DNA of 50,141 bases from a virus: IMG/VR virus record IMGVR_UViG_3300022693_000155, positions 1-50,141 of that record; one strand, written 5' to 3'. The notes below the pieces were generated by a model, which was not told the DNA's origin, did no database searches, and saw only the letters and a list, made by a program, of their open reading frames with translations. Both the position numbers and the translations under genes were made by a program. Numbering within the stretch: position 1 is the first letter of the stretch; the number at the start of each line of letters is the position of its first letter. This document shows positions 13,950 through 22,589 of the stretch, piece after piece.

Positions 13950-15363
13950 TAACAACGAAAGATATACAGTTTTAAGTCCGCAGGCTGGTAAGCAAACTAT
14001 GTTTCTTGAAACAGAGGCGGACATCTGCCTATACGGCGGCGGGGCCGGTAGCGGAAAGACCTATAGCCTCCTTTTGGAGTGCCTACGCCATAAAGATGTT
14101 CCTAATTTCTTTACATTTTTCCTAAGAAGAACAAAAAATGAACATCGCTACCCAGGCGGGCCGTGGGACGAAAGCTTTAACATTTTTTCACAGTTTCCAG
14201 ATGCGACAGCCTATGATTCAACAATGAAATGGGTATTCGGGAAGTCAAATGCGCGTGTGCAGTTCGCTGGTATCGAGCTTGAAAAAGACTTGGAGAACTT
14301 TAAAGGCTCGCAGGTTCCGTTAATTATTTTTGATGAGTTAACAGGTTTCACTTCCCGCATGTTCTGGTATTTGCTTTCGCGTAACCGTTCTGGAACAGGT
14401 GTAAAGCCCTATATAAGAGCAACATGTAACCCAGTTTCGGAGGGCTGGGTGAGGAAGCTCGTTGACTGGTGGATCAACCCAGACACGGGATACCCTATAG
14501 AGAGCCGCTGTGGTGTATTAAGATGGTTTGTAAGGCGCGGTGAAGATATTCATTGGTATGATAGTAAAGAAGAAGCCCTTAGAATATGGGGTCACGATGC
14601 GATGCCCAAATCCTTTACTTTTATCAATGCTACTGTAAAAGATAATAAAAAGATTGATCCCGCCTACGAAGCCAACTTGAAAGCACTTACTAGGGTTGAA
14701 CGTGAGGCGTTGTACCTAGGTTCGTGGAACGTCAAAGCGAATGCTGGTACATACTTCCAAAAAGACTGGTGCGAATTTGTAGATATGAAAGACGTGCCTC
14801 CTGCCAAAGCTGAAATGAGGGCTTGGGACACAGCCTCAACAGAACCTTCGGAAGTAAATCCAGACCCCGATTATACGGCTTCTGTAAAAATACGTCTAGG
14901 TAATGATGGGTATTACTATATTCTCCACGCTGTAAGAGATAGAAAACGTCCGTCAGGCGTTAAACAGATGATGAGGAAGTACGCAGAAGTAGATGGTTAT
15001 AAAACCACCATAGGATTGCCGTTAGACAGTGGTGGAGCAGGTAAAGCAGTCTTTGAAGACCATGCAAAGAACTTAGCAGGGTTTAAGTTCAAGAAATGTA
15101 AAACTACAAAGTCTAAACTTGAACGTTTTGAACCCTTCTCAGCCGCCGCTGAAGCAGGTCTTGTTAAAATTGTAAAAGGAGATTGGAATGATGAGTTTTG
15201 CAGAGAATTAGAAAACTTCGTAGGTGATGGCAAAGGCCATGACGACCAAGTGGACGCTACCTCTGATGCATTTAACAACCTCTCCCTTAGTCAAGTAATG
15301 CCAACAGACTTCACACTCAACATGAACGCAATGTCTTCAGGAAATGTCTGGGATATTAACTAA
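13942..15363 (+). CDS. terL: Terminase large subunit
   Basis: 473-aa ATPase-nuclease motor that packages DNA into procapsids. Walker A GGGAGSGKT is at 32-40 and Walker B LIIFDE at 127-132. The RNase H-like nuclease has aspartates in RAWDTAS (about D295), LPLDSGG and HDDQVDAT (about 433-440). The start is the ATG overlapping the end of the GIY-YIG gene; an ATG at 13909 is open but would overlap further. A structured 120-base spacer follows. Confidence 0.93.
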   Translation: MSDNNERYTVLSPQAGKQTMFLETEADICLYGGGAGSGKTYSLLLECLRHKDVPNFFTFFLRRTKNEHRYPGGPWDESFNIFSQFPDATAYDSTMKWVFGKSNARVQFAGIELEKDLENFKGSQVPLIIFDELTGFTSRMFWYLLSRNRSGTGVKPYIRATCNPVSEGWVRKLVDWWINPDTGYPIESRCGVLRWFVRRGEDIHWYDSKEEALRIWGHDAMPKSFTFINATVKDNKKIDPAYEANLKALTRVEREALYLGSWNVKANAGTYFQKDWCEFVDMKDVPPAKAEMRAWDTASTEPSEVNPDPDYTASVKIRLGNDGYYYILHAVRDRKRPSGVKQMMRKYAEVDGYKTTIGLPLDSGGAGKAVFEDHAKNLAGFKFKKCKTTKSKLERFEPFSAAAEAGLVKIVKGDWNDEFCRELENFVGDGKGHDDQVDATSDAFNNLSLSQVMPTDFTLNMNAMSSGNVWDIN

Positions 15364-15396
15364 CACTCTTCAACATAAATTATTTTCACTTTAACT

Positions 15397-15460
15397 GTTG
15401 CCTTTATGAATTTCTTTCAATACACTTGAAATCAATCGAAAGAACATTATTAAAGGCAAC
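15397..15460 (+). other. Two-tier stem-loop between terL and portal
   Basis: GTTGCCTTTA (15397-15406) pairs with TAAAGGCAAC (15451-15460), a perfect 10 bp. Inside, TTCTTTC (15412-15418) pairs with GAAAGAA (15438-15444). No U-run follows, so it is not a plain terminator. It may be an mRNA processing site or a recombination scar. Confidence 0.6.
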
Positions 15461-15496
15461 TTATTCACACAAACATTTAAACGGGTGCTTAACACT

Positions 15497-16924
15497 ATGG
15501 CTGAACAAGAAGTTAAAAAGCAAAAAAGCCCGTATTCTTTAGTAGAACTTGGTGGAACAGGTCTTAAACATTCTGCTGGTAGTATTGATGAAGAACAAAT
15601 TATCAATGACCTTAAATGGCCTCGCTGTATTAAGGTTTACCAAGAGATGGAAACAGACCCTTTGATTGCTGGTGCATTGTTTGCAATACGGCAATTTATA
15701 CGTTCTTCCAAGTGGAATGTAGAAGAATACCAAGGCACTGATAAACCTGCGTCAGCAGGCGAAGATGCCAAGTTTGTTGAAAGTTGTCTTAACGACCTTG
15801 ACAAACCTTGGTCAGAAGTTTTAACAGACATCTTGTCATTCCTTACTTATGGTTTCAGTATCCATGAGATTGTTTATAAGAAGCGGCAAGGGCGTTCACA
15901 AGATGAACGTTACAATTCTAAATATAAAGATGGTAAGATTGGTTGGAGAGGTTTTCCAATCCGTTCACAAGACACTATCGAAGATTGGAAGATCACACCG
16001 AGAGGTGGTTTAGAAGCTGTCCGACAGTGGGATTCTTACAATGGTATTGATGTGTGGATTCCTAAGCATCGTTTCTTACTATTCCGTACAACTGCTTATA
16101 AAGATAACCCAAGAGGTCTTTCAATACTGCGAAGTGGTTATCGTGGATATTACTTCCGCAAGAACATTGAAACGTTTGAAGGTATCGGTATTGAACGTGA
16201 CCTAAGTGGTGTACCTGTCCTACGTGTCCCTTCAGAGATTCTTTCTGAAGATGCTGACAATAATCAAAAAGCAATTCGATCTTATCTTGAACGTATGGGT
16301 GCTTCTTTAAAGCGTAATGAACAAGCGTTTATCATGTTACCTTCTGAAGTATATGGCGAGACAGGTAATGGCGATAAGATTTATGATTTTGAACTTGTAA
16401 GTTCTTCTGGAAGTCGTCAGGTTAATACGGGTTCTACCATCGAAAGGTACGATAGACGAATCCTGCAAAGTATCTGTGCGGACATTTTGCTTACAGGTGG
16501 CCAGAGTGTCGGGAGCTATTCACTAGCCTCTACAAAAGAAGGTATGTTCCAAACAGCCATTGTTAGTTACCTTGACACCATTAAAGACCAAATGAACGAA
16601 AAGGCTATCCCATTACTTATGGAAGCCAATGGTAAAGATGGTTCTAAGTGTCCTAAGCTAGTTCATAACGGTATCGGTAAAGCTAACTTGAAAGAGATGG
16701 GCGAGTTTGTTAAGAATGCTATCGAATCTGGTGCATTAACTCCTGATGCTGGTATTGAAAGGGACTTGCGAGAAATGGCAGGTTTCGGAAGGTTTAATGA
16801 TACTGACTTCGAAGGTCTTATGGAACGCGCTAGAAAGCGTCAAATGTTTCTCGGAGAAGGTGAAGAAAATAATGGTGGAAATGGAGAGCAACCTCCTGAA
16901 CCTGAACCACCAACTTTCTCATAA
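15497..16924 (+). CDS. Portal protein (DUF935/Mu gp29-like)
   Basis: 475-aa portal that forms the dodecameric DNA gate at the capsid vertex. EMETDPLIAGALFAIRQFIRSSKW near residues 50-75 (given in part) and the helical stem region SILRSGYRGYYFRKN resemble Mu gp29/DUF935 portals. The C-terminus is acidic and Gly/Pro-rich. The ATG at 15497 is preferred over GTG 15485. It overlaps the next gene by one base. Gene order terL-portal-head protein supports the call. Confidence 0.88.
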   Translation: MAEQEVKKQKSPYSLVELGGTGLKHSAGSIDEEQIINDLKWPRCIKVYQEMETDPLIAGALFAIRQFIRSSKWNVEEYQGTDKPASAGEDAKFVESCLNDLDKPWSEVLTDILSFLTYGFSIHEIVYKKRQGRSQDERYNSKYKDGKIGWRGFPIRSQDTIEDWKITPRGGLEAVRQWDSYNGIDVWIPKHRFLLFRTTAYKDNPRGLSILRSGYRGYYFRKNIETFEGIGIERDLSGVPVLRVPSEILSEDADNNQKAIRSYLERMGASLKRNEQAFIMLPSEVYGETGNGDKIYDFELVSSSGSRQVNTGSTIERYDRRILQSICADILLTGGQSVGSYSLASTKEGMFQTAIVSYLDTIKDQMNEKAIPLLMEANGKDGSKCPKLVHNGIGKANLKEMGEFVKNAIESGALTPDAGIERDLREMAGFGRFNDTDFEGLMERARKRQMFLGEGEENNGGNGEQPPEPEPPTFS

Positions 16925-17754
16925 TGGCAGAACGTTCACCATTCCCTGAAGAAGATGCTTTAGAAGATGAAGTACGCGAAGAGCTTTTGCTGTTGCTGGC
17001 ATTAGCTTTTTTAAATGCTTCACAGAAGATTGTTACACAGTCCTTTGTTAGATCAGACTTCCAAGCACTTCAAGATAGGTTCAGAAGCGAGGCTGCTAAA
17101 GCTTTACCACAACTTACCAGCATATCCCAACGAGCTGCTGAGTTAGCTTTCCAACGTACACCTCTGTCTGCTGATACATTTGATACGGACTTCTCAGACC
17201 AGCGTTACCAACAACTGGTGCGTAACATCTTCAACGATAATATGCAGTATCTTTTAGACACTAATGAACAAGCCTTCATACGTCTTCAAGAGATTGCAGT
17301 ATCAAGAGGGTGGTCTGACGAAAGGTTTAATGAGTACCTTAGGAAGTTTTATGGTTTAACACCGCAGTACATTCAAACAGTCCTATCTCTCGAAGATGCT
17401 TTAAGGGTTGAAGGTACTGCGCAGAATAAGTTGAACAAGCGTGTACAAGATCGTATTGACCATCTTATTGAGGTTCGTATCTCTTTAGCTTCTGAGTTGA
17501 TTGGTACAGAGGTTGTTGAGGGTTCTAAGGAACTTACTTGGACAATCCTTGGTGAAACTGGTCAGTTGGATACTCAGGAGTTTATTAAACAGTGGGTTTC
17601 AACAATTGATTCGGTAACAACCCAAACGTGTTTAGACTCCCATTTAACAACTGCTGAAATTGGTGGATTCTTCTCGAACGGTATGCGAAGTCCTCCAAAC
17701 CTCAATGTTGTCCACAGGTGTCGTTCTTCAATGCGTATCATTAGACGTATTTAA
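16924..17754 (+). CDS. Head morphogenesis protein (Mu gpF-like)
   Basis: 276-aa minor head protein. The C-terminus TTQTCLDSHLTTAEIGG...VVHRCRSSMRII follows the phage Mu F/SPP1 gp7 pattern, in which a cysteine pair precedes a final basic strand. The N-terminal half is helical. It directly follows the portal, as in Mu-like and SPP1-like head operons. The C-terminal pattern is complete, so I see no sign that the following LAGLIDADG gene truncates it. Confidence 0.82.
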   Translation: MAERSPFPEEDALEDEVREELLLLLALAFLNASQKIVTQSFVRSDFQALQDRFRSEAAKALPQLTSISQRAAELAFQRTPLSADTFDTDFSDQRYQQLVRNIFNDNMQYLLDTNEQAFIRLQEIAVSRGWSDERFNEYLRKFYGLTPQYIQTVLSLEDALRVEGTAQNKLNKRVQDRIDHLIEVRISLASELIGTEVVEGSKELTWTILGETGQLDTQEFIKQWVSTIDSVTTQTCLDSHLTTAEIGGFFSNGMRSPPNLNVVHRCRSSMRIIRRI

Positions 17755-17756
17755 AA

Positions 17757-17833
17757 GTTTGAACCGAAAAGGGTAGCTCCCCTGTCTGTACCGTTCTACA
17801 GGCTAGGTTCATTTATTCAAACCTGAACGGAGG
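17757..17833 (+). promoter_or_regulatory. Structured leader of the LAGLIDADG gene, possible pseudoknot
   Basis: The contiguous right arm ACAGG-CTA-GGTTCA (17798-17811) pairs with CCTGT (17781-17785), TAG (17774-17776) and TGAACC (17760-17765) on a bulged left arm. The 12-base loop contains CCGTTC (17791-17796). CCGTTC can pair with GAACGG (17825-17830), which overlaps the ribosome site GGAGG (17829-17833). An alternative pairing GTTTGAA/TTCAAAC is also possible. Translational control of the endonuclease is inferred. Confidence 0.5.
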
Positions 17834-17837
17834 TAGT

Positions 17838-18602
17838 ATGGAACTTATAAAACCGAGTCCGAACTCTAAATATTTCATTAGAGAAGACCTTTTTAAAGGA
17901 TTAACACCCGAGGACTCCTATTGGCTAGGCGTTATTATGGCGGATGGGTGTATAAGGGTTGATGGTAACACGAAGAAAACTGGTTTTAATTATAAATCTT
18001 ATAAAATTACTCTTGCGTGGCAATCGAAGGACTTGCATCATTTGAAAAAGTTCCGCGATTATCTTGGAGATTCTAATCGGTCAATCGTAGCTAACCACTC
18101 TCATAACAGCCAGTGTTATCAAGTTAATGTACAAGGAACTTGGTTAAGGGAGAGGGTGAAAAGGTACGGAATAATCCCAAGGAAAACTTCAGAGTTTTGT
18201 GAAGATTATACCCCACCGATTTATGTAAATGACTTTATTGCAGGTTGGTTTGACGGAGATGGTTACATAAATGTCGGTAAAGAAGACCAAGCGTTCTCTG
18301 GATGTGCTTTAAATGTAACTGGTGAACATAAATCTTTGGAGTGGTTGAAAGACCTCATAATTCAGTGCGGGTATTGCGGGACTATCAGAGTCAAACCAAT
18401 AAAAGACAAGAATGCAAGTCGACTCCACATAAATGGGAGGGTTCAGTGTCAGCAGTTCTACAGACTGTTTTATAATAGTCAACTATGCCTTCCTCGAAAA
18501 TGGGAGAAATTTAAGAAGATCGATTATGACACTGTGAGGTCACTCAGTAGAAACCGGAGGAATGGTGATGTCCAATCTAAAAGTATACGGAGAAGTCTAT
18601 GA
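17838..18602 (+). CDS. Free-standing LAGLIDADG homing endonuclease
   Basis: A 254-aa protein with two LAGLIDADG-type helices: YWLGVIMADGC at 28-38 and FIAGWFDGDGY at 133-143, each with the catalytic acidic residue. A two-motif protein folds as one pseudo-dimer that cuts long target sites. It lies between the gpF-like and XkdF-like genes and overlaps the latter by ATGA, so it is not enclosed in an intron. GGAGG lies 4 bases before its ATG and may be masked by the leader structure. Confidence 0.9.
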   Translation: MELIKPSPNSKYFIREDLFKGLTPEDSYWLGVIMADGCIRVDGNTKKTGFNYKSYKITLAWQSKDLHHLKKFRDYLGDSNRSIVANHSHNSQCYQVNVQGTWLRERVKRYGIIPRKTSEFCEDYTPPIYVNDFIAGWFDGDGYINVGKEDQAFSGCALNVTGEHKSLEWLKDLIIQCGYCGTIRVKPIKDKNASRLHINGRVQCQQFYRLFYNSQLCLPRKWEKFKKIDYDTVRSLSRNRRNGDVQSKSIRRSL

Positions 18603-19090
18603 GTACAACTGAAAAAGACGAATCCGCTAATAAACTTATCAATATGTTTAGCGAATTTGTTACGAAGCACTTTGCAGGCTCTTCTCAAGAAGACACAAGT
18701 AAAGATGAATACAACTATGAAGGTATTGCTAAGAGTGTAGATGTTGAAAAACAAATCTTTACCGCAGTAGTTCTTAGGCCAAACGTTGTAGATAGCCAAG
18801 GCGATATTTATGATGATGAAACTGTAGAAAAAGCTTGTCATCAATATAATACGATTTGCCGAAAAGCTAATTTACAGCATCTCGTTCAGACTGAGTTAGC
18901 AACTCCTGTAGAGTCTTACATTGCACCTTCGGACTTCACTCTTGGTGAGGGGGAGGTTAAGAAGGGAGACTGGGTACTTTCAATGCACATTAAAGACCCT
19001 GACATTTGGGATATGTGTAAAAAGGGGATGTTTACAGGTTTTTCAGTGGGCTGCAAAGGAAAAACACAAAATGTAGAAGACGAGGTTTAA
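18599..19090 (+). CDS. XkdF-like phage head maturation protease
   Basis: 163 aa. FTAVVLRPNVVDSQGDIYDD followed by TVEKACHQY and LQHLV matches the XkdF/Peptidase_U35-like family, in which a D-x-x-G-D turn and a following helix are conserved. It would cleave scaffold or capsid precursors in the prohead. The following gene continues with a VDKAANLQEVLVMKSA segment that family members often carry in the same protein. This suggests the two were once joined; they abut exactly (stop TAA directly before ATG). Confidence 0.75.
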   Translation: MSTTEKDESANKLINMFSEFVTKHFAGSSQEDTSKDEYNYEGIAKSVDVEKQIFTAVVLRPNVVDSQGDIYDDETVEKACHQYNTICRKANLQHLVQTELATPVESYIAPSDFTLGEGEVKKGDWVLSMHIKDPDIWDMCKKGMFTGFSVGCKGKTQNVEDEV

Positions 19091-20038
19091 ATGACAAAAG
19101 CTAAACGTAAAATCACAGAGTTTGATTTTACTTCAGAAGGCGCTCATGTGGCAATTGTTGACAAAGCGGCAAATTTACAAGAAGTCCTTGTGATGAAATC
19201 TGCAAAAGCCTCTGAAGAAGAAATCAGCAAAGCTGTTGAAGTTAATATCAAGATGCCGTTACTACATTACTTCACACGGTTCTTGGATATTGATATTGAC
19301 AGTGCTGAGAAAATCGCAGGTCTGATGGGTTATAAATTCGAAGACTTGTATGAAGAAGATGGGATGAATGGCTTTCAAGAAATGGTAGAGAATAATCTAC
19401 AAGCCTTGACCATCTCAAAATCCAAAGAGTCTGAGGACTTCTTAAAAGCCTATCAGGACTTTAAAAATAAATACCTTACCAAAGCAACCCAAGCAAATGA
19501 GGAAAACACTATGACAACCGAAGCTGCACAAAACACCCAAGACCTACAGACTGAACTTGAAAAGGCTAAAGCACAAGTTGCTGATCTTCAGAAGGCTAAA
19601 GAAGACCTTGAAAAAGCTCGTGAAGAAAAAGCAAATCTTGAAAAGGCTTTCTCAGAAGTTAACGATACTGTTAAAGTTCTGAAAGCTGCTGAAGAGAAGC
19701 GTAAAGAAGCTGAATACCTAGAGAAGGCTAAAGAACACACTGCTGTAGTTAATGATGAACTACCTGCTGAAGACTTCGCAAAAGCCCTACGTGCTGTAGA
19801 GAATGTCGAAGGTGCTGACGTTATTGTTAAAGCTCTTGATGCGTATAAACAGCTTGCTTCTAGTCAAGGTATGTTTGAAGAAATTGGCAAGTCTAAGACT
19901 GACGATCAACCCTCTGGCTCTGCTCTTGATGTTGCTATTGAGAAAGCTCAACAAGAACATTCTGTTGGTTATCTTGAAGCAATGGATATTGTTAAGAAGA
20001 AGCAACCTGAACTGTTTGCTGAAGAATACAAGATTTAA
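19091..20038 (+). CDS. Head scaffold protein with XkdF-type N-terminal segment
   Basis: 315 aa. Residues 8-37 carry the segment GAHVAIVDKAANLQEVLVM. Residues about 140-225 form a long charged coiled coil (LQTELEKAKAQVADLQKAKE). The rest is helical and acidic. Position between protease and capsid genes, plus the coiled coil, indicates the scaffold around which capsid assembles. An in-frame internal start with its own ribosome site (see 19511) may make a separate short form. Confidence 0.75.
   Translation: MTKAKRKITEFDFTSEGAHVAIVDKAANLQEVLVMKSAKASEEEISKAVEVNIKMPLLHYFTRFLDIDIDSAEKIAGLMGYKFEDLYEEDGMNGFQEMVENNLQALTISKSKESEDFLKAYQDFKNKYLTKATQANEENTMTTEAAQNTQDLQTELEKAKAQVADLQKAKEDLEKAREEKANLEKAFSEVNDTVKVLKAAEEKRKEAEYLEKAKEHTAVVNDELPAEDFAKALRAVENVEGADVIVKALDAYKQLASSQGMFEEIGKSKTDDQPSGSALDVAIEKAQQEHSVGYLEAMDIVKKKQPELFAEEYKI
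19511..20038 (+). CDS. Possible nested scaffold isoform (internal start)
   Basis: In frame within the preceding gene, ATG 19511 is preceded by GAGGA with a 7-base gap. It would give a 175-aa protein, MTTEAAQNTQDLQTELEKAK onward, consisting only of the coiled coil and C-terminal helices. Nested scaffolds of this kind are known from phage lambda (Nu3 within C). The ribosome site is good but use of the start is inferred. Confidence 0.45.
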   Translation: MTTEAAQNTQDLQTELEKAKAQVADLQKAKEDLEKAREEKANLEKAFSEVNDTVKVLKAAEEKRKEAEYLEKAKEHTAVVNDELPAEDFAKALRAVENVEGADVIVKALDAYKQLASSQGMFEEIGKSKTDDQPSGSALDVAIEKAQQEHSVGYLEAMDIVKKKQPELFAEEYKI

Positions 20039-20085
20039 TCTTAACTTCGAGTAAACAAACTTTATTATTTTTGGAGGATTCATAG

Positions 20086-20466
20086 ATGGCTTATAATACA
20101 ATTTCACAGATGGACTTCGGTCAAGCAGTTGCATCTGAAGACCTAACTGGCAAGCTTTACTTTCTAGGCGTTCAAGCAGGTGAAACAGTAGGTGTTAATA
20201 CCACTGCGGGTGGCGCTGCAAACGTTGTTATCCATACCGATTCACCTTCTGGCATTGCTGTGCGTACTGTCTTTAAAGGTATTACCAAGGCTGTGGCAGG
20301 TGCAGCTATCGCGGCTGATGCTGATCTTGCTTCTGATGCTGCTGGTAAAGTTGTTACTGCTGGTACTGGCGATGTCGTAGTTGGCAAGGCAATCACCGCT
20401 GCTGGCGAAGCTAACGAAGTTATCACTATTAACTTCTTTGGTGATGGTCGTCGTACCGCTGCTTAA
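20086..20466 (+). CDS. Capsid decoration protein (DUF2190-like)
   Basis: 126 aa, rich in Ala, Gly, Val and Thr with regular beta strands (YFLGVQAGETVGVNT, AGKVVTAGTGDVVVGKAIT). This pattern is typical of DUF2190-type small head proteins that cement the shell and are encoded just before the major capsid gene. GGAGG lies 11 bases before the ATG. Codon choice leans to GCT/GGT, as expected for an abundant virion protein. Confidence 0.78.
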   Translation: MAYNTISQMDFGQAVASEDLTGKLYFLGVQAGETVGVNTTAGGAANVVIHTDSPSGIAVRTVFKGITKAVAGAAIAADADLASDAAGKVVTAGTGDVVVGKAITAAGEANEVITINFFGDGRRTAA

Positions 20467-20517
20467 TAACTTTTAAGTTTAATCACATATAAAATTTTAA
20501 TATCTAGGAGATAGATT

Positions 20518-21510
20518 ATGCCGTTTCAACCTACTCAGTATCAAATTCTTGACGCAGACCAGCGTCTAACGAATATCTCTATTGCGCAGATGAACGACCC
20601 TTCAGTATTCGTTGCGCAGCAAGTATTCCCAACTGTTCCTGTTAATCTGCAAGCTGGTAAGTACGTTACTTATAACAGCGGTGACTTTAACAAAACTGAA
20701 ATGCGCGCTACTGCTGATGGCGCTCCTGCACCGCTCGCTGGCTGGGGCCGTGGTGAAGATAACTACTTCTGTGAAGTTTATAAAGAAGGTGCTATCGTAG
20801 GCCCTGCTGCTATTCAGAATGCCACTGCACCTTTTGATCTGCTGCGCGACACCACTACCATGCTTACTCATCACTCACTGATCCACCGTGAGAAGCAGTT
20901 TAAGCAGAACTATATGAAGACTGGTGTTTGGGGTACAGATCGTCAAGGTGTTGCTGCAACCCCGACTGGTGATCAATTTATCAAATGGTCTGATTATGCG
21001 AACTCTGATCCAATTGGCGATATTCGCAAGTCTTCTACCCGCATGGCTATCACTAATTATGGTCAGCGCCCCACCGGCCTTGCTATGTCTCGTGATGTTT
21101 ATGATGTTTTGGTAGAGCATCCGCAACTTATCGAACGTATTATCTACATCGCTGGTTCGGAGCCTGCACGCCTGTCTACACAGCACTTGGCAGCTTTGTT
21201 TGAAGTTCAGACTATTACTGTACTAGACGCTGTAGAGAACACTGCTGCTGAAGGTCTGGATGCAACTCCTGCGTTCATCTTCGAGAATGAAGCGTTCCTG
21301 TACTACCGTCCGAATACTCCTGGCCTGATGACCGCTTCTGCTGGTTACATCTTTAGCTGGAACTACCTGTCCGGTCTTGGTGGTACTGCTGTACGGCGCG
21401 AAGAGCGTAACATGCGCGAAGGTGGTGGTATCTACCTAGAAACTGCTATGTCTTACGATATGAAAGTAGTTTCTAAAGACCTAGGGGTTTATTTCTACGA
21501 ACTTGTGTAA
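20518..21510 (+). CDS. Major capsid protein
   Basis: 330 aa. Placement after scaffold and decoration genes and length fit an HK97-fold shell subunit. The C-terminal part (GYIFSWNYLSGLGGTAVRRE and SYDMKVVSKDLGVYFYELV) resembles E-family capsids. Synonymous G+C is visibly higher than in neighbours (CTG, CGC, GGC are frequent), as expected for the most highly expressed gene. AGGAG is present upstream. Confidence 0.9.
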   Translation: MPFQPTQYQILDADQRLTNISIAQMNDPSVFVAQQVFPTVPVNLQAGKYVTYNSGDFNKTEMRATADGAPAPLAGWGRGEDNYFCEVYKEGAIVGPAAIQNATAPFDLLRDTTTMLTHHSLIHREKQFKQNYMKTGVWGTDRQGVAATPTGDQFIKWSDYANSDPIGDIRKSSTRMAITNYGQRPTGLAMSRDVYDVLVEHPQLIERIIYIAGSEPARLSTQHLAALFEVQTITVLDAVENTAAEGLDATPAFIFENEAFLYYRPNTPGLMTASAGYIFSWNYLSGLGGTAVRREERNMREGGGIYLETAMSYDMKVVSKDLGVYFYELV

Positions 21511-21538
21511 ACAACAAACTTTATAAGGGGTCTACCAA

Positions 21539-21874
21539 ATGGCTTTAGTCAATGGTTTTGACCCCTCTAAAGAGTATGTAGTTGTTAAAGGTTTCTTTGA
21601 AGGTGGTAAGAATTACCGTCCAGGTGATAAGTATGCACCTAAAACAAAGATTGGTAAATCTAAAGTCTTGTTTCGACATTTCATTGCTAAGCGTATCAAG
21701 CTGGCTGAAGATGAAACTAAGAAGCAACCTGTAGAGGAACCAGCAACTACCAATACTCCTGATGAGGGGTTTGTTCAGAAAGAAGTACAAGAAGAAAGCG
21801 AAGCACCTGTTGAGGAAACTCCGAAGCCTCGTAAGACTAGAGGTCGTCGGAAGAAATCAACAGAAGATGTATAA
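21539..21874 (+). CDS. Small head-region protein with acidic linker and basic tail
   Basis: 111 aa. The first 60 residues look folded (YVVVKGFFEGGKNYRPGDKY). A Glu/Pro-rich linker (EEPATTNTPDEGF) follows, and the end is strongly basic (KPRKTRGRRKKS). Basic tails of this sort can contact packaged DNA. A head or neck accessory role is inferred from position only. Confidence 0.6.
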   Translation: MALVNGFDPSKEYVVVKGFFEGGKNYRPGDKYAPKTKIGKSKVLFRHFIAKRIKLAEDETKKQPVEEPATTNTPDEGFVQKEVQEESEAPVEETPKPRKTRGRRKKSTEDV

Positions 21875-21922
21875 TTGATATGTAAAGTATCGTGAGGTGT
21901 TAGTCAATCTCCTGTGTGTTTC

Positions 21923-21966
21923 GGTGGGGTTCAAAGGGTTTCCTCACAGCCTTCCCACCATTTTAT
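21923..21966 (+). terminator. Possible intra-operon terminator
   Basis: GGTGGG (21923-21928) pairs with CCCACC (21954-21959), and ATTTTATT follows. The loop is long (25 bases), so the structure is only moderately convincing. It would trim transcription after the capsid group. Confidence 0.4.
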
Positions 21967-21987
21967 TATCATAGAGAGGTTTGTAAA

Positions 21988-22113
21988 ATGTTACTTACAA
22001 GTTTTGGCAGAGGCATTTACAACTTAATCAAAATTGCTGTAATGGCTCTTTACATAACATTCTACGAAGGGGTTGTCAATCCTCTTGGCATTAGTGATTC
22101 AATCAACACATAA
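21988..22113 (+). CDS. Single-TM peptide in head operon, 41 aa
   Basis: Encodes MLLTSFGRGIYNLIKIAVMAL and then a short polar end. GAGAGG lies 8 bases before the ATG at 21988. A longer frame opens at 21916 but would cover the hairpin and has no ribosome site. One probable TM helix. Function unknown; unusual among virion genes. Confidence 0.55.
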   Translation: MLLTSFGRGIYNLIKIAVMALYITFYEGVVNPLGISDSINT

Positions 22114-22130
22114 ACACTTAGAGGATTCTT

Positions 22131-22586
22131 ATGACGTTTACATACACAGGCGACCTTAATGACCCAGTAAATTATGTCCGCTTTAAAATCGGCGATAAAG
22201 AAGAGGACGTAGCAATGTTTTCTGATGAGGAAATCCAATACTTCATTAGCAAGTTTGGTAACAACCCAACTGAGCAAGACCTGAACAGGGTTGCTTTACA
22301 GTTCCTTCGTCAGATGCTTAATGAAATCTTACTTGGGCCTTCGAGAGAACGTGCTGGTAAGTATGAATGGTATTCACAAACTTCGGAGTCTTTGAAACTT
22401 GCTATTAGTGAATTTGAGAAACAGATTCGTTTGAATAGTCCCGCTAAGCCTTACTTTGGCGGTGTTACTAAGAAGGATGTTGAGTCTATTCGTGAAGATG
22501 AATCACTAGAACCTAATAAGTTCTTTGATGGTCGTATCCTAACAACAGATCATTATGAAGACCCTTTCAGACGTTGGCGGGTATAA
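22131..22586 (+). CDS. Head-tail connector / adaptor protein
   Basis: 151 aa. The opening NDPVNYVRFKIGDKEEDV, then MFSDEEIQYFIS and the helical middle, match the DUF-type head-tail connector family (HK97 gp6/SPP1 gp15-like), in which a helical bundle docks below the portal. It is the first of four neck and tail-completion genes. Its stop is separated from the next start by three bases. Confidence 0.75.
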   Translation: MTFTYTGDLNDPVNYVRFKIGDKEEDVAMFSDEEIQYFISKFGNNPTEQDLNRVALQFLRQMLNEILLGPSRERAGKYEWYSQTSESLKLAISEFEKQIRLNSPAKPYFGGVTKKDVESIREDESLEPNKFFDGRILTTDHYEDPFRRWRV

Positions 22587-22589
22587 TGT

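Noticed and set aside
17755-18602. LAGLIDADG gene lying inside a second intron
   Set aside because: The upstream gpF-like protein has a complete C-terminal pattern and the endonuclease stop overlaps the next gene start. No guide pairing or P7 core was found around it.
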